From Myrmaecium sp. VS I D KN 1 (Eukaryota > Ascomycota > Dothideomycetes > Valsariales > Valsariaceae): a stretch of 36,710 nt of DNA. Numbering within the stretch: the first letter of the stretch is position 1; each line of letters starts with the position of its first letter. The DNA is taken from contig JADQAV010000052.1 in the NCBI GenBank assembly GCA_019775845.1, positions 1-36,710 on the forward strand. The letters run 5' to 3'. This document shows, piece after piece, positions 10,280 to 19,304 of this stretch. The position numbers and the translations under genes were made by a program. The notes beneath the pieces are model-generated. The model searched no databases and had not been told where the DNA came from. It saw nothing but the letters and a program-made list of their open reading frames with translations.

Positions 10280-10717
10280 ATGAAGAAACATACGCACCTA
10301 CTCCCACCTTTTCCCCTTCTCTTCCTTTTGCTCATGCAGCAACAAACATCATTCACATCCGCCTTCCCCTTCTCCCCTCACGCCGCTGCCGCTGCGACAT
10401 CTGCCGCTTCCTCCGCCCAGGCCGACCGTCCCTGGTGCCTCCACGGCGCCAACCCACCGCCGTACATCGCCTTCGATGCCGCCGTCGACAAGCGTGACTA
10501 CAGCAGAGGATACTGTCAGTGCGGGTGAGCATTCCTCTGGGAGAATGAAGCAAGGGCGTCGGGATGAGTGGCTGACGGAGGACGGAAAAGTGACGACTAC
10601 GCGACCATCTACCCAGCTGCGGATGGACCGACGCCTTGTCCGTATAATGCGAGCGCGCATCCGTCGCAGACGTTGGAATTTGGCGTGATCTGGTCGCTGC
10701 CGACGGCGAGTCTTTGA
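10280..10717 (+). CDS. Small secreted cysteine-containing protein, candidate effector
   Basis: Two exons (10280-10524, 10591-10717) give 123 residues. The N-terminus (MKKHTHLLPPFPLLFLLLMQ) is a basic-then-hydrophobic signal peptide, followed by an Ala/Ser-rich stretch and a mature part with four cysteines: WCLHG, YCQCG and PCPYN. The intron (GTGAGC donor, GCTGAC branch site, AAAAG acceptor) splits the glycine codon after the CQC motif. The mature region is rich in Tyr, Pro and Gly and has no family I recognise. Size, secretion signal and paired cysteines fit a small secreted effector or extracellular antimicrobial-type protein, and a position 10 kb from a telomere is common for such genes. 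The acceptor is not the usual CAG, so the second exon deserves transcript support. Confidence 0.68.
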
Positions 10718-11179
10718 GCGGAGGGAACGGATGATAGCTAGTGCGTAAGAAATGGAGGCAAAGGGAGGAATGTATGGGAGGTGATGTTGAGAGCATGTTT
10801 GGCTAGGCTTCTTCACAAACTTCGGAAATGTGGACGGCGTTGGACGGCAATCTCTATGGATAGATACGTGATTTCATAAGCTTCCAGGAGGAGGAGGAGC
10901 AGGAGAAGAGTCGGTTGTAGTATATCGTTCATATATCGCGTTTGGACTCGTCCAGCTGCTTCGTGAACATCTTCTCCTATAACGCCTTCTTTGCATTCGC
11001 ATTCCGCTTACTCGGCGTCAACCGCGGCGAACAGGACGTCCATACGACGACCCTTTGGTCGCAATGAGGACGAATGGCCGCTTCTGAAAATACCAAGTTC
11101 GGAGAAGGTCCGCGATGCGACCCGACATCTCGGGCGTCACCGGGAAGTCGTACACCTACTGGATCGCGGGTGTTTTGTC

Positions 11180-11720
11180 ATCCCCGAGGACCGGGACGCG
11201 TCAGCATTTGCTCTCCATGAAGACACAGATGATACACCGTACGCTTGCACGAGAAAGAAATGCAACGGGAAAGCGAGGGGAGGAAGAGGAAGAAATGCTG
11301 ACAGCCCATGTCCACACCGTATCCCCGCTCCCGGGTAGGGAAGATCCCCGACATGCAGGCCAACAAGAGGACCGAGAACAGGAGGTCTGGTGGCCGACGA
11401 TGTACAAGTAGATTGTGACCATCATGGAAGGAGCAGGATGGCGCCAAGCATGTAACGCATGGTAGAGGTTCATATTCTGCCCTTCACGACGGACTTCTCC
11501 CGCTTTGTTCACTTGACACCGATAATAAGATGGAAGCTGGTGGTGGTGACGACCTTGACGGTGCCGTGGATGCCCGTGGCAAAGAGGCTAGCGCGGACTC
11601 TCCCGGTCGGTCAGCCAGCATGGAATCAATGAGAATGAGGTGAAGAGCAGGTATTGAGGTCCAGTGGAGAAGCGTGAATGGGATTGGAAGGGAGGAGGAA
11701 GCACTGCGACTCTGGACCAC
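11180..11720 (-). pseudogene. Remains of an MFS sugar-porter gene
   Basis: Read on minus, blocks of a sugar-porter transporter occur in the correct order but in different frames: FTLLHWTSIPALHLILI (like the QQWSGINALLYY helix), then LFATGIHGTVKVV at about 11550-11594 (the conserved LFATGIYGVVK of helix 7/8), then a stretch resembling the loop VDRWGRR-K-SLLIG interrupted by TGA where a tryptophan is expected, then MRYMLGAILLLP, and IFPTRERGYGVDMG at about 11305-11350 (the conserved E-xFPTRxRxxG loop). Family members have about 500 residues; only the middle to late part is visible, and I see no complete C-terminal PETKG. Frame changes and in-frame stops make it a broken gene. Boundaries are approximate. 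Confidence 0.5.
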
Positions 11721-12055
11721 GGGAGAGAATGCGGTGGTCAAAGGTGAACGACATTGTAAGTGATGTTTAGGATGTACTTTCATCATGTGCAAGTACACCT
11801 GAACAACATGATCTCGGCACTTCTCGATGTATCGCCTCACTCTAGTCATGCGTCGTCCTCGGTTCCGGGTGTTTTGGAAACGGGGAGGTTGCTTTCTCTC
11901 TCTGTGCACGCCGATGTGCCAACGTCGTACTGACCGACTACAAATCAAAACGAGATATGCAGACGAAACAGTTCAGCCATGCGAGTACAACGGACGGAAT
12001 ACGTTTTCCACTGGACCAACAAGCTGGTTTCAAAAGCAAACCTTGGGTCAGTGTC

Positions 12056-12082
12056 AACCCTAACCCTAACCCCAACCCTTAA
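12056..12082. repeat. Interstitial telomere repeat, CCCTAA orientation
   Basis: AACCCTAACCCTAACCCCAA followed by CCCTTAA: about four units of the telomere hexamer, the last two degenerate, in the same orientation as the chromosome end. It sits between the decayed transporter and the end of the NmrA-like gene, 47 bases beyond that gene's stop codon. Confidence 0.85.
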
Positions 12083-12128
12083 ACTTTGAGACCTGACAGG
12101 ATCAAAACCCCCTCCCCGCCACACCCTT

Positions 12129-13216
12129 CTACAAACAATCAAACCGACTCTCCTTCACCAACCACGTCTCAAAATCCATCATATCCTTCTTCACCCCCCG
12201 ACAAGCCTTGACATCGACCCCATACCCCTCCTCCGCAAACCAATCAAGCATGACCCCCATCTCCGGCACCGCCCACTTCAGCAGCGCCCCCAAAAAGCCC
12301 CACGTCGCACGCAACGTCGCCGGCTTACCCGTCTTCTCGCCCGCCAAGCGTTCCACATCCGCCGGGCCAAGCTCATCCCCGGCCAAACCGACCGCCTTGC
12401 CCGCCCACGCAGCCGGGTCGCGGAAGGCCATGGCGGCGAAGTCCCCGATGTCCTTGACGGCGACCCATTGGATGGCGGTGCGGGTGCTGCCGGGGCCGGC
12501 GAGGGTGTCGCGCATGGCGGCGAGGAAGACGCGGCTCGGGAAGCCGGGCTCGAGGTTGTCCATGAAGGCGACGGGGCGGAGGATGGTCCAGGACATGGAT
12601 GACGAAGCTTGTTTTTGTTCTTCTTCGCAGCACTGCTTGATGTGCTGCTCGATTTGATGTTTGCTGGCGAAGTGGGGGATGCTGGAGAGAGGAGGCGGAT
12701 TGAGTGAGTGAGAGAAGGGGGAGGATGGGGAAGAACTCACGGCGTCTCATTCTCCCAGCTGCGCACCTCGCCACCACGGTCGACGGACGAATAAACAAAG
12801 TGGCGGACGCCGGCTTTGAGCGCCTCATCCACCATCTGGGTACCCTGCTCGATCTCGCCCTCATGGGTGACGTCCTTGCCCTGGGAGGGCTGGACGGAGT
12901 ACACGCCCCAGATGGGCTGCGGCGCGACAAGCTCGCGGGCGTTGGCGAAGAGTTGGGGGATGTCGGTCAGGTCGCCTTTGAGGAGGCGGATATGAGGGGA
13001 GAGGGAGGCGAGGTGCTGCGCGGAGGGGGAGGAAGGGGAGCGGGTGACTGCGAGGATGGTGAAGGGAGGTTGAGTTGTTTGTGAGGCGGGTTCCTCTTCG
13101 GTGAACTCTGAGACGAGGGAACGGATCAGAGCGCCGCCCTGGTTGCCGGTGGCACCGGTGACGAGGAGGACCTTGGGCTCGGAGACGGGAGCCGGCTTGG
13201 AGCTGCTGGCGGACAT
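12129..13216 (-). CDS. NmrA-like NAD(P)-binding protein
   Basis: Two exons on minus (12741-13216, 12129-12681) give 342 residues. The Rossmann dinucleotide loop GATGNQGG lies at 21-28 after strand KVLLVT, and GDLTDIP, GVYSVQPSQGK and HFVYSSVDRG follow as in NmrA/HSCARG atypical short-chain dehydrogenases; the YxxxK catalytic pair is missing, as in that group. The substrate-domain signature (TILRPVAFMDNL) is present. Family members sense NAD(P) redox state or act as reductases. The start MSASSSKP is preferred over an upstream in-frame ATG at 13435 because the Rossmann strand begins 15 residues in, which is usual. The intron (GTGAGT...TCCAG, 59 nt) gives ETPIPHFASKH. Third codon positions switch from C to G about two thirds of the way along. 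Confidence 0.93.
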
Positions 13217-13754
13217 GTTGGCGATGGTGTCTGTGGTGAACGAGGAGTGATGGGTGCAAGAGTTTGGATGGGTCTTGAGGGGAGGGACGGAGTTCAATGT
13301 CGGGGGATATCTGTTCCCTGGATTCATCTCTTTCCGACCATGCTTGGTGCGTCCTGCGCGGTCGATGTGCTCCGCCCAAGTGGGAGTGCCGCATATGGCT
13401 GGCCTGTCTGTACGGCATGCGGGATGGGAGACCAACAGGCGGAACCGATAAACCTACATCAGAGGGGAGCGGACGGAGGTTGTGAGGTCTCAGTCAGTCC
13501 ATCCCATCTCGTCCGCAGCTCATCAACACCGCCGTGAGACCACTCAAGGCGAACCCGATAATTCACAAACCCGAGTGTTGCATTCCCCCGACCACAGCAC
13601 CCTTCACCCCCTGACCATCTCTGCCTCACCTCGTACACACCTTCACCTCGCAGGACCACGCACAGACACGGCACGGCGTCTTCACTCTCCATCCGCATAC
13701 GACGCCGTGTAACACACCAGGAAGAGGTGTGAACACAGCATAAACCCTGGAGCC
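13217..13754. other. Divergent intergenic region
   Basis: The 538-base gap between the NmrA-like start (minus) and the next plus-strand gene. It should hold two promoters. It is C/A-rich just before the plus-strand start. No extra gene is supported. Confidence 0.5.
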
Positions 13755-14606
13755 ATGACTCTCTCCTCCTACCTCTCGTACCTCCGCAACCACCCCGTCG
13801 GCGGCGGCGGTGGTGGGACCAGCCTCAGCACGCGCACTTCCATACCTCTCTTCCCCGGTCTCGGTCTCGGGTTCAGTTTCAGCCTCACCATCGCCTCCCT
13901 GGCCCTGCTCTCCACCTATTCGCTTCTACAGCAAAGTTTACGCACCGCCAATCCACGGCGCCGTTGTCGGACATCATCTGCACAATCAAAGACCTCATCG
14001 GAAGAAAAGGAAGAAGAAGAAAATAACTCAAAAGCAGCGGAAAAAGAACCACCCCCCCTCATCCCCCTCGCCCTCGCGGCGCTCGAAGCCTACACGACCC
14101 TCTCCCCCGACGCCATCGGCGCCCAACTCTCCGACCGGACCTTTATCCACGCCGTGCTGCCCGCGAGCCTGCGCATGCCCACGCGACGGTCCAAGAGCGC
14201 CTACCTCGCGCACGCCCGCACCGTTTTGGGTGTGTTCGAGCGCTTCCAATTCAGCGTCGCCAACGACGACGATGACGGAGGTGGTGGCGGTGAAGGAACG
14301 CCGGCGATCTGGGAGGATCGGGCGAGAAGCACGGTGGTGATGCGGGTGCGGATGCGGGGGCTTCTGCGGTTTGGACTGGGGGAGTGGGAGAATGAGGGGT
14401 TGGTGGTGTGTGAGTTTGGGTGGGAGGAGGAGAAAGAGAGGTGGATGGTAGTGGGGTGGAGGGAGTTTGTGGATTCGGCGAGGGCGAGGTTGTTGAAGGA
14501 GATGCTCGAGGGCGCCATGGGGAAGGGGAGGGAGAGAGGGGGTGGAGTTATTGATGTCGATGGCGAGGCGGATGGGAAGGAACCGGTTGTGGCAGGGCAG
14601 GTGTGA
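13755..14606 (+). CDS. Unknown membrane-anchored fungal protein
   Basis: A single exon of 283 residues with no family I can name. Residues 1-30 are Gly/Ser-rich, 30-65 form one long hydrophobic segment (LGLGFSFSLTIASLALLSTY) that should be a membrane anchor, and 80-100 are a Lys/Glu-rich linker. The remaining 180 residues look like a compact alpha/beta domain, with LALAALEAYTTLSPDAIGAQ, a Gly/Asp-rich loop near 172-182, repeated valine-arginine strands (VVMRVRMRGLL), and GWREFVDSARARLLKEML near the end. The Gly and acidic runs are low complexity. Codons end mostly in C up to about 14250 and in G afterwards. It converges on the DUF1772 gene. That it is a real gene rests on length, a clean start and strong codon bias. 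Confidence 0.65.
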   Translation: MTLSSYLSYLRNHPVGGGGGGTSLSTRTSIPLFPGLGLGFSFSLTIASLALLSTYSLLQQSLRTANPRRRCRTSSAQSKTSSEEKEEEENNSKAAEKEPPPLIPLALAALEAYTTLSPDAIGAQLSDRTFIHAVLPASLRMPTRRSKSAYLAHARTVLGVFERFQFSVANDDDDGGGGGEGTPAIWEDRARSTVVMRVRMRGLLRFGLGEWENEGLVVCEFGWEEEKERWMVVGWREFVDSARARLLKEMLEGAMGKGRERGGGVIDVDGEADGKEPVVAGQV

Positions 14607-15163
14607 GGCTGGCGATTGGCTGGGAAGGATAATTATGGTAATGATCGGGGTGTTATGGTTCTTGTATACTGCTTTGGTGGTTTTGATAGGTTCGCGCAAT
14701 ACTTTCTGTATTTGTTGCTTTTATAGACTAGATTTCTCCGGAATTTGACTCTTACAGCGACGTAATTATATAATGTCTTTACTAATAACAACACTATATT
14801 CTCTTCTGAATCTGTTCGATCCGCATTTATATAAAGAATGCGGTGAACGTTTGCTCAGATAAAGATGTTTTCGTTTCTCCAGCCGACGAGATCTGCCATT
14901 GACATCCTTGACCGGCCTTCATCGTTTGACAGCATCGCGACACTTGTGCACGATAGGTTACTACATCGCAAAGTCTTGAGAGAGGAGAAGAAGCGGGTTC
15001 CATTACTATCAGCCATCTCATTTATGAACTACACAGGAGCACGGCAAACACAGCTTCAGCGCTATCGAACACAGCACTTGCCACCCCAGGAAAAAAATTC
15101 TTTCTTCCACCGTCGCTCTGCAGCCCCTCAGGAATCAATCCGTCGGTTTCTGGAGATTTCCAC
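14607..15163. other. Convergent intergenic region, partly AT-rich
   Basis: Between two convergent stop codons. Bases 14690-14860 are AT-rich and fit 3' untranslated sequence and polyadenylation regions. No gene is supported. Confidence 0.5.
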
Positions 15164-15797
15164 CTACAGCATCTCCACACCCAGCAGTCCCCGCCAGAGA
15201 GCCAATCCACCGCTAACAGCAGGGACGACAAGCCGAACGAGGTTCCAGCGAGCCCAACGCTCCGCAAGCTCGACCGCTTCGCCGCGACCGCGCTCCTTCT
15301 CGGCGCCAGCAGCGTGGACGCGGTCGCCGAGGCGGGCGAGGCGGTCGTTGATGGGCTGCATGTTGAGGGCGGAGTGGACGAGGACGCCGAGGTGGAGGGC
15401 GGCGGCGAGGGCCCAGGCGCGCCAGGCCGGGTCGTGGGCGCGGTGGGCGAAGACGGCGTTGGCGAGGTGGGCGACGGTGCTGAGGGTGCTCAGCGGCCGG
15501 AACAGGTTGTTGCCCACCGTCCAGTTGATCGGCCAGGCCTTGGAGAGCTGCGTGGCCCGGGCCGCGTACTCGGTCGGCTGGGTGGCCGGGTGGGGGAAGT
15601 CGACGATGAGGGAGGGGAGCGTCATGAAGGATTGGGTGATGGCGTTGCCTGGGAGGTTGTCCTCGTCGTTAGTGTGAACGCAGAGAGAGGAGAGGAAGTG
15701 GTGGAGATCAGAGTGAAAACGTACCAACAAGGACAAAGTCAATTGCGACGCAGGACGCCAGGAGGGTCTGCTGCATGGGACTGATGTGAGAGACCAT
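15164..15797 (-). CDS. DUF1772 (anthrone-oxygenase-like) membrane protein
   Basis: Two exons on minus (15725-15797, 15164-15648) give 185 residues. The GTACGT...CCCAG intron of 76 nt joins the first hydrophobic segment (LLASCVAIDFVLVG) to NAITQSFMTLPSLIVDF. The core of the family is clear: four hydrophobic segments, W-x-V-GN-LFRPLSTLS after the first loop, AAALHLGVLVHSALNMQPIN in helix 3, and RWNLVRL before the last helix. DUF1772 proteins are small four-helix membrane proteins; a subset are anthrone oxygenases in aromatic polyketide pathways, and others have no known role. There is no polyketide synthase nearby, so an oxygenase role is only possible. It reads in the same direction as the downstream P450 gene. 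Confidence 0.85.
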
Positions 15798-17282
15798 TGT
15801 TGCGCTGTCTCTGAGTTCTGGTGGTTAGACGGGGTGGATAGCGTTGATGGTGAGTGAGTGAATGAAGGACGATGATGAAGAAGTTGGTTGGGTGGTCGTC
15901 GCACGCACAAGAGAGAGGGGTCCAATGGTGTTGCTTTGTTTGCTTTGTCGTGGTGTCCCAGCTTGCTCCTGCAACTCTCCGCTCCTTCATGCCTTCACCA
16001 TTTAATCTCCTCCCCTCCAACCCAGCCCGCCTCGTGTCAGCCCACCAACTCACCACTCATCCTCACTGGGAATCCATCGTGCAATTCCAACTGCCTGCTC
16101 ACATCTCCATCCGCCATCACGAAGAGGAAGCGAGCAGCACACGAGAGATGCTAATTGCCATTTGCGGACTGATGGGAGCATTTGAAGTATGCCGGAGGAC
16201 GATGAAGTCAAAATCGACGGCAGTTCATGATATGTGAACAAATTCCCATTGCGGGCGATCTCTTCATCGGCCCATTCTTGTGCGATACCAACTAGGAACC
16301 AATCCATCGATCCTCAGCCTCGTCCGCTCCACACGCCGTCGTGCGCCGAACCACAAAACGAACCAGAAGGAAAACCAGAACCAAACTTTTGATAAACCAG
16401 CCATCTCAGCCTCCCTCACGCCACCACACACACATTACTTCCATACAGAGGTACTATATATCGATAGGTACATCAGTCCCTCTGGGTCCCCGTACTCGAT
16501 ACCACCAAGCTTTATCACTTCGTCAGGCCAAAAGAGCAAGAAAACGGGGAGTCTAACGCCGAAAGGGGACGCATCCAACAACTCCCCCGCATTCTATCGG
16601 TTTTCACCGCCATGTGGGTTGTGGTGGCTGGGTAAGCGGTGGATGTCGAGCCGGGGAAGTCGGCCAGTTCATATTGGGGCTATACAAACGCCCATCCCCA
16701 CGTGGACAAGGCCGTTCCATTCCGGATGGGGGTGCCTCGCGCTCGTGCTCGTTCTCGTTCTCGCGCACGTGTCAAGCGAGAGATCTGGCGTATCGCAGCT
16801 CTGTTCAATTCGCGTGGCTGGTGGGGAAAAGGATGGGATGAAGAAGTGGTGAAACAACTCCCTCGCGAAACTTGCTATGGAAGAAAGACTTCGTCGTTTC
16901 TCGAGGGTAAACACAGCCGCTCTTCAATCTCGGGGAGAGATGGCAAAAAGAATAAGCCCGATCTGAGAAGCAGATCGGCACTTCCACTTGATTTGAGAAG
17001 ACTGCCGGTCGCAAAGACGGCGCTTGCTTTTGCATGTAAGTTAGAACTGTTCGGTGTAGATATGAACAGTCTACTCCTTCCATGCCAACAGCGTCCGAGC
17101 ACTCTGAGTGATCTGCAACATTTCTTTGATCTTGGGGAAAAGAAAAGTAGTCCTTTCTAAGTTTTGAAATGAAACACATATATGGAGAGACAGGGAGAGA
17201 AATACGTATGAACCTAGCGAGCGAAAAGGTGGAATCAGAGAAAGAAAGAAAAAACACCACACAGCACAGCCCTTTTTCCACC
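15798..17282. other. Gene-free interval
   Basis: About 1.5 kb between the DUF1772 start and the P450 stop. A 173-residue plus-strand open frame (16639-17160) has an Arg/Ser/Ala run but no family resemblance and overlaps minus-strand frames of similar quality, so I do not call it. It should contain the DUF1772 promoter. Confidence 0.45.
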
Positions 17283-19304
17283 TCAACCCTTTACCCTTAC
17301 ATCCACAAAAACCTTCTCATCGAGCACCCCATCCGAAACCGACGACGATGACGAAGACCCCTTCTTCTCCTCCACCTCGACCCTCACCTCCTTCTCCTTT
17401 GCATCCCCCTCCCTCCCACCACCTCCCGAATTCCGCTCACCAAGCACCTCCCTCTCCCACTCCGTCCGTTCCCGCTTCGCCTGCTCCCAAAACTCCCTCA
17501 TCCGATCCCTCCTCCCCTCGCTCCGCGGTTTGATGTCGACTTCAAACGGATCCGGCTTCACGATCAGCAAACTGTTGCTCTTCATCGTATCCACCTCCAC
17601 CTTCTTGCCCGCGCGGTACTTGAAGCGGATGTCGAACCCCCACAGCAAGCCCCCGCACGCGACCAGCATTTCATCTTGGGTCAGGGACTGGCCCAGGCAG
17701 GCGCGCTGGCCCCAGCCGAAGGATGTGAGCCCTTTGAGCGTGGGATATTGCGTTAGCGGTTCGCGATAGGTGGGATATGACGGTTGGAGCCAGCGCTCGG
17801 GAAGGAAGAGGTCGGGTTGCGGATATTTGGTTGGGTTGCGGAGAAAGGCCCTGGGGAAAGTAAGTATGTGTTATAAGCGGTAGAAAAAAACCTCTTCGAG
17901 AGGAATGTGACGCACCAGTCCAGCGGCAGGATCCTCGTCCCCTTCTTGATGAAGTAGCCCCGGAAGAACTGATCCTCTTCGGTCTCATGTGCAACCCCTG
18001 TCGGCACATTCGGCCGCCAGCGCATCGTCTCCTTGATGCAAGCGCGCAGGATGGGCAGATTCGGATAGTCATCCAGGACGGGGAGCCGGTCCGGTCCACA
18101 CACGCGGTCAATCTCCTCCTGGCAGCGACGCTGCCACTCCGGATGAAACACCATGGCCATGAAGAAGTAGTGCAGGGGTCCGCCGATGGTGAAGACGCCG
18201 ACGAGGGCGAGCATGCCGATCACGGAGCTGGCCTCGTAGTCGCCCGACAGGTTCGACGCCTTCTCGTTCTCGAGGAACTTCTTCGTCCAGCAGGGCAGCT
18301 GTCGACCGGTCGCCATGGCGGCTTTCACCGCTTGCAGCCGCTCCATCCACCACGCCTGCTGCTCGTCGTGTCGCTTGTGCTCCGCCACCTTCCAGGGGTT
18401 GATCCAGAGGGGGAGATGCCAGAGCGGGGTGAGGATGTTGGTCAGTGGCCCCGCGGGCGACATCTGCGTTAGCAGCCCCCATGCCGACTTGGTGTTGTAC
18501 TCGCTCAGGTCCGGATCCGCCCAGGTGAGGGTGGTCATGATCTTGGAAGCCACTGCGGTTCGTCAGCGGCCATCAACATACCAGACGAGGAGATGCACGT
18601 ACTGTCCTCAAGGCTGAAACAGAAGTTGTCCGGGTCCTCGATGAGACGGACGAGCCAACGTTTCACCTCATGATACATGACGCCATGGTACTGGCAGTTG
18701 GCGGCCTCGGTGAGGGACGCGTGGGTCCATCGTCGTTGGCGGGCCCAGTACTCTGGTAGAAGGCCGTGGTCAGACCGAAGCGCATAGAAAGGTGGGAAGA
18801 GGTTGAAACGGGGCTGGGGGATAGGTAGGGGACCTACTGTTCTTCCCCATCAGCGGCAGGTACTCCATGCTCCCATGTGTGCTTTTGGAATCGAACAGGC
18901 TCGGCACGGCTGGAGAGTGAGTCAACAAGAGTAAAGCGAACAGGCACGCCGAGCATGAAATAACACAAAAAGGCTGAAGAGTCCGTACCGGGCCGATCAC
19001 TGTTCACCTTCGCCCGCTTGACCAGCAGCTCCTCCGCCACCGTCTCGTCGCTAACGACCACGAACTCGGTCCCGAGCATGGAAGTGTAGTAGATGGGCCC
19101 GTACACGTCCGCCCACTCCTTGAACTTGAGCCACATGTACTGGATGGGCAAGTCATGCAGGCGGCCGATGTAGGGGACCTGCCCCGGACCAGGCAGCTCG
19201 AGGTCCCCCTTCGGCGGCTTCTGTAACCGTCGTCGATGAACGATGGTGTAGAGGATCCATGAGAGGAGGGAGAAGACAAGGGCGGTGAAGGTCAGGCTGT
19301 GCAT
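17283..19304 (-). CDS. Cytochrome P450 monooxygenase
   Basis: Five exons on minus (18989-19304, 18838-18909, 18603-18752, 17916-18552, 17283-17850) give 580 residues. It begins with a membrane anchor (LTFTALVFSLLSWILYTIVH) and the proline-rich hinge LPGPGQVPYIGRLHDLP. The K-helix ExxR is ETMR at about 354-357, and the haem loop FGWGQRACLG has its ligand Cys at about 443. The I-helix reads LALVGVFTIGGP, with no acidic residue before the threonine, whereas most P450s have (A/G)GxD/ET. The C-terminus continues about 110 residues past the usual end as a Lys/Glu/Ser-rich charged tail. The fold and length otherwise fit a microsomal fungal P450; substrate unknown. Splice sites keep one frame and restore conserved joints (DRPAVPSL, NKYWARQRRW, LDWAFLRNPTKYPQPDLF). 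Confidence 0.94.

Larger units (their letters stand above)
10718..12128. other. Gene-poor interval with decayed transporter
   Basis: About 1.4 kb without an intact gene. It contains the sugar-porter remains at about 11180-11720 (minus) and the telomere tract at 12056. A plus-strand open run at about 10960-11070 (through SYNAFFAFAFRLLGVNRG) looks protein-like but is short and unrecognised. Confidence 0.5.

Noticed and set aside
16639-17160. 173-residue plus-strand frame with Arg/Ser run
   Set aside because: Low-complexity stretch only; minus-strand frames in the same place are equally long.
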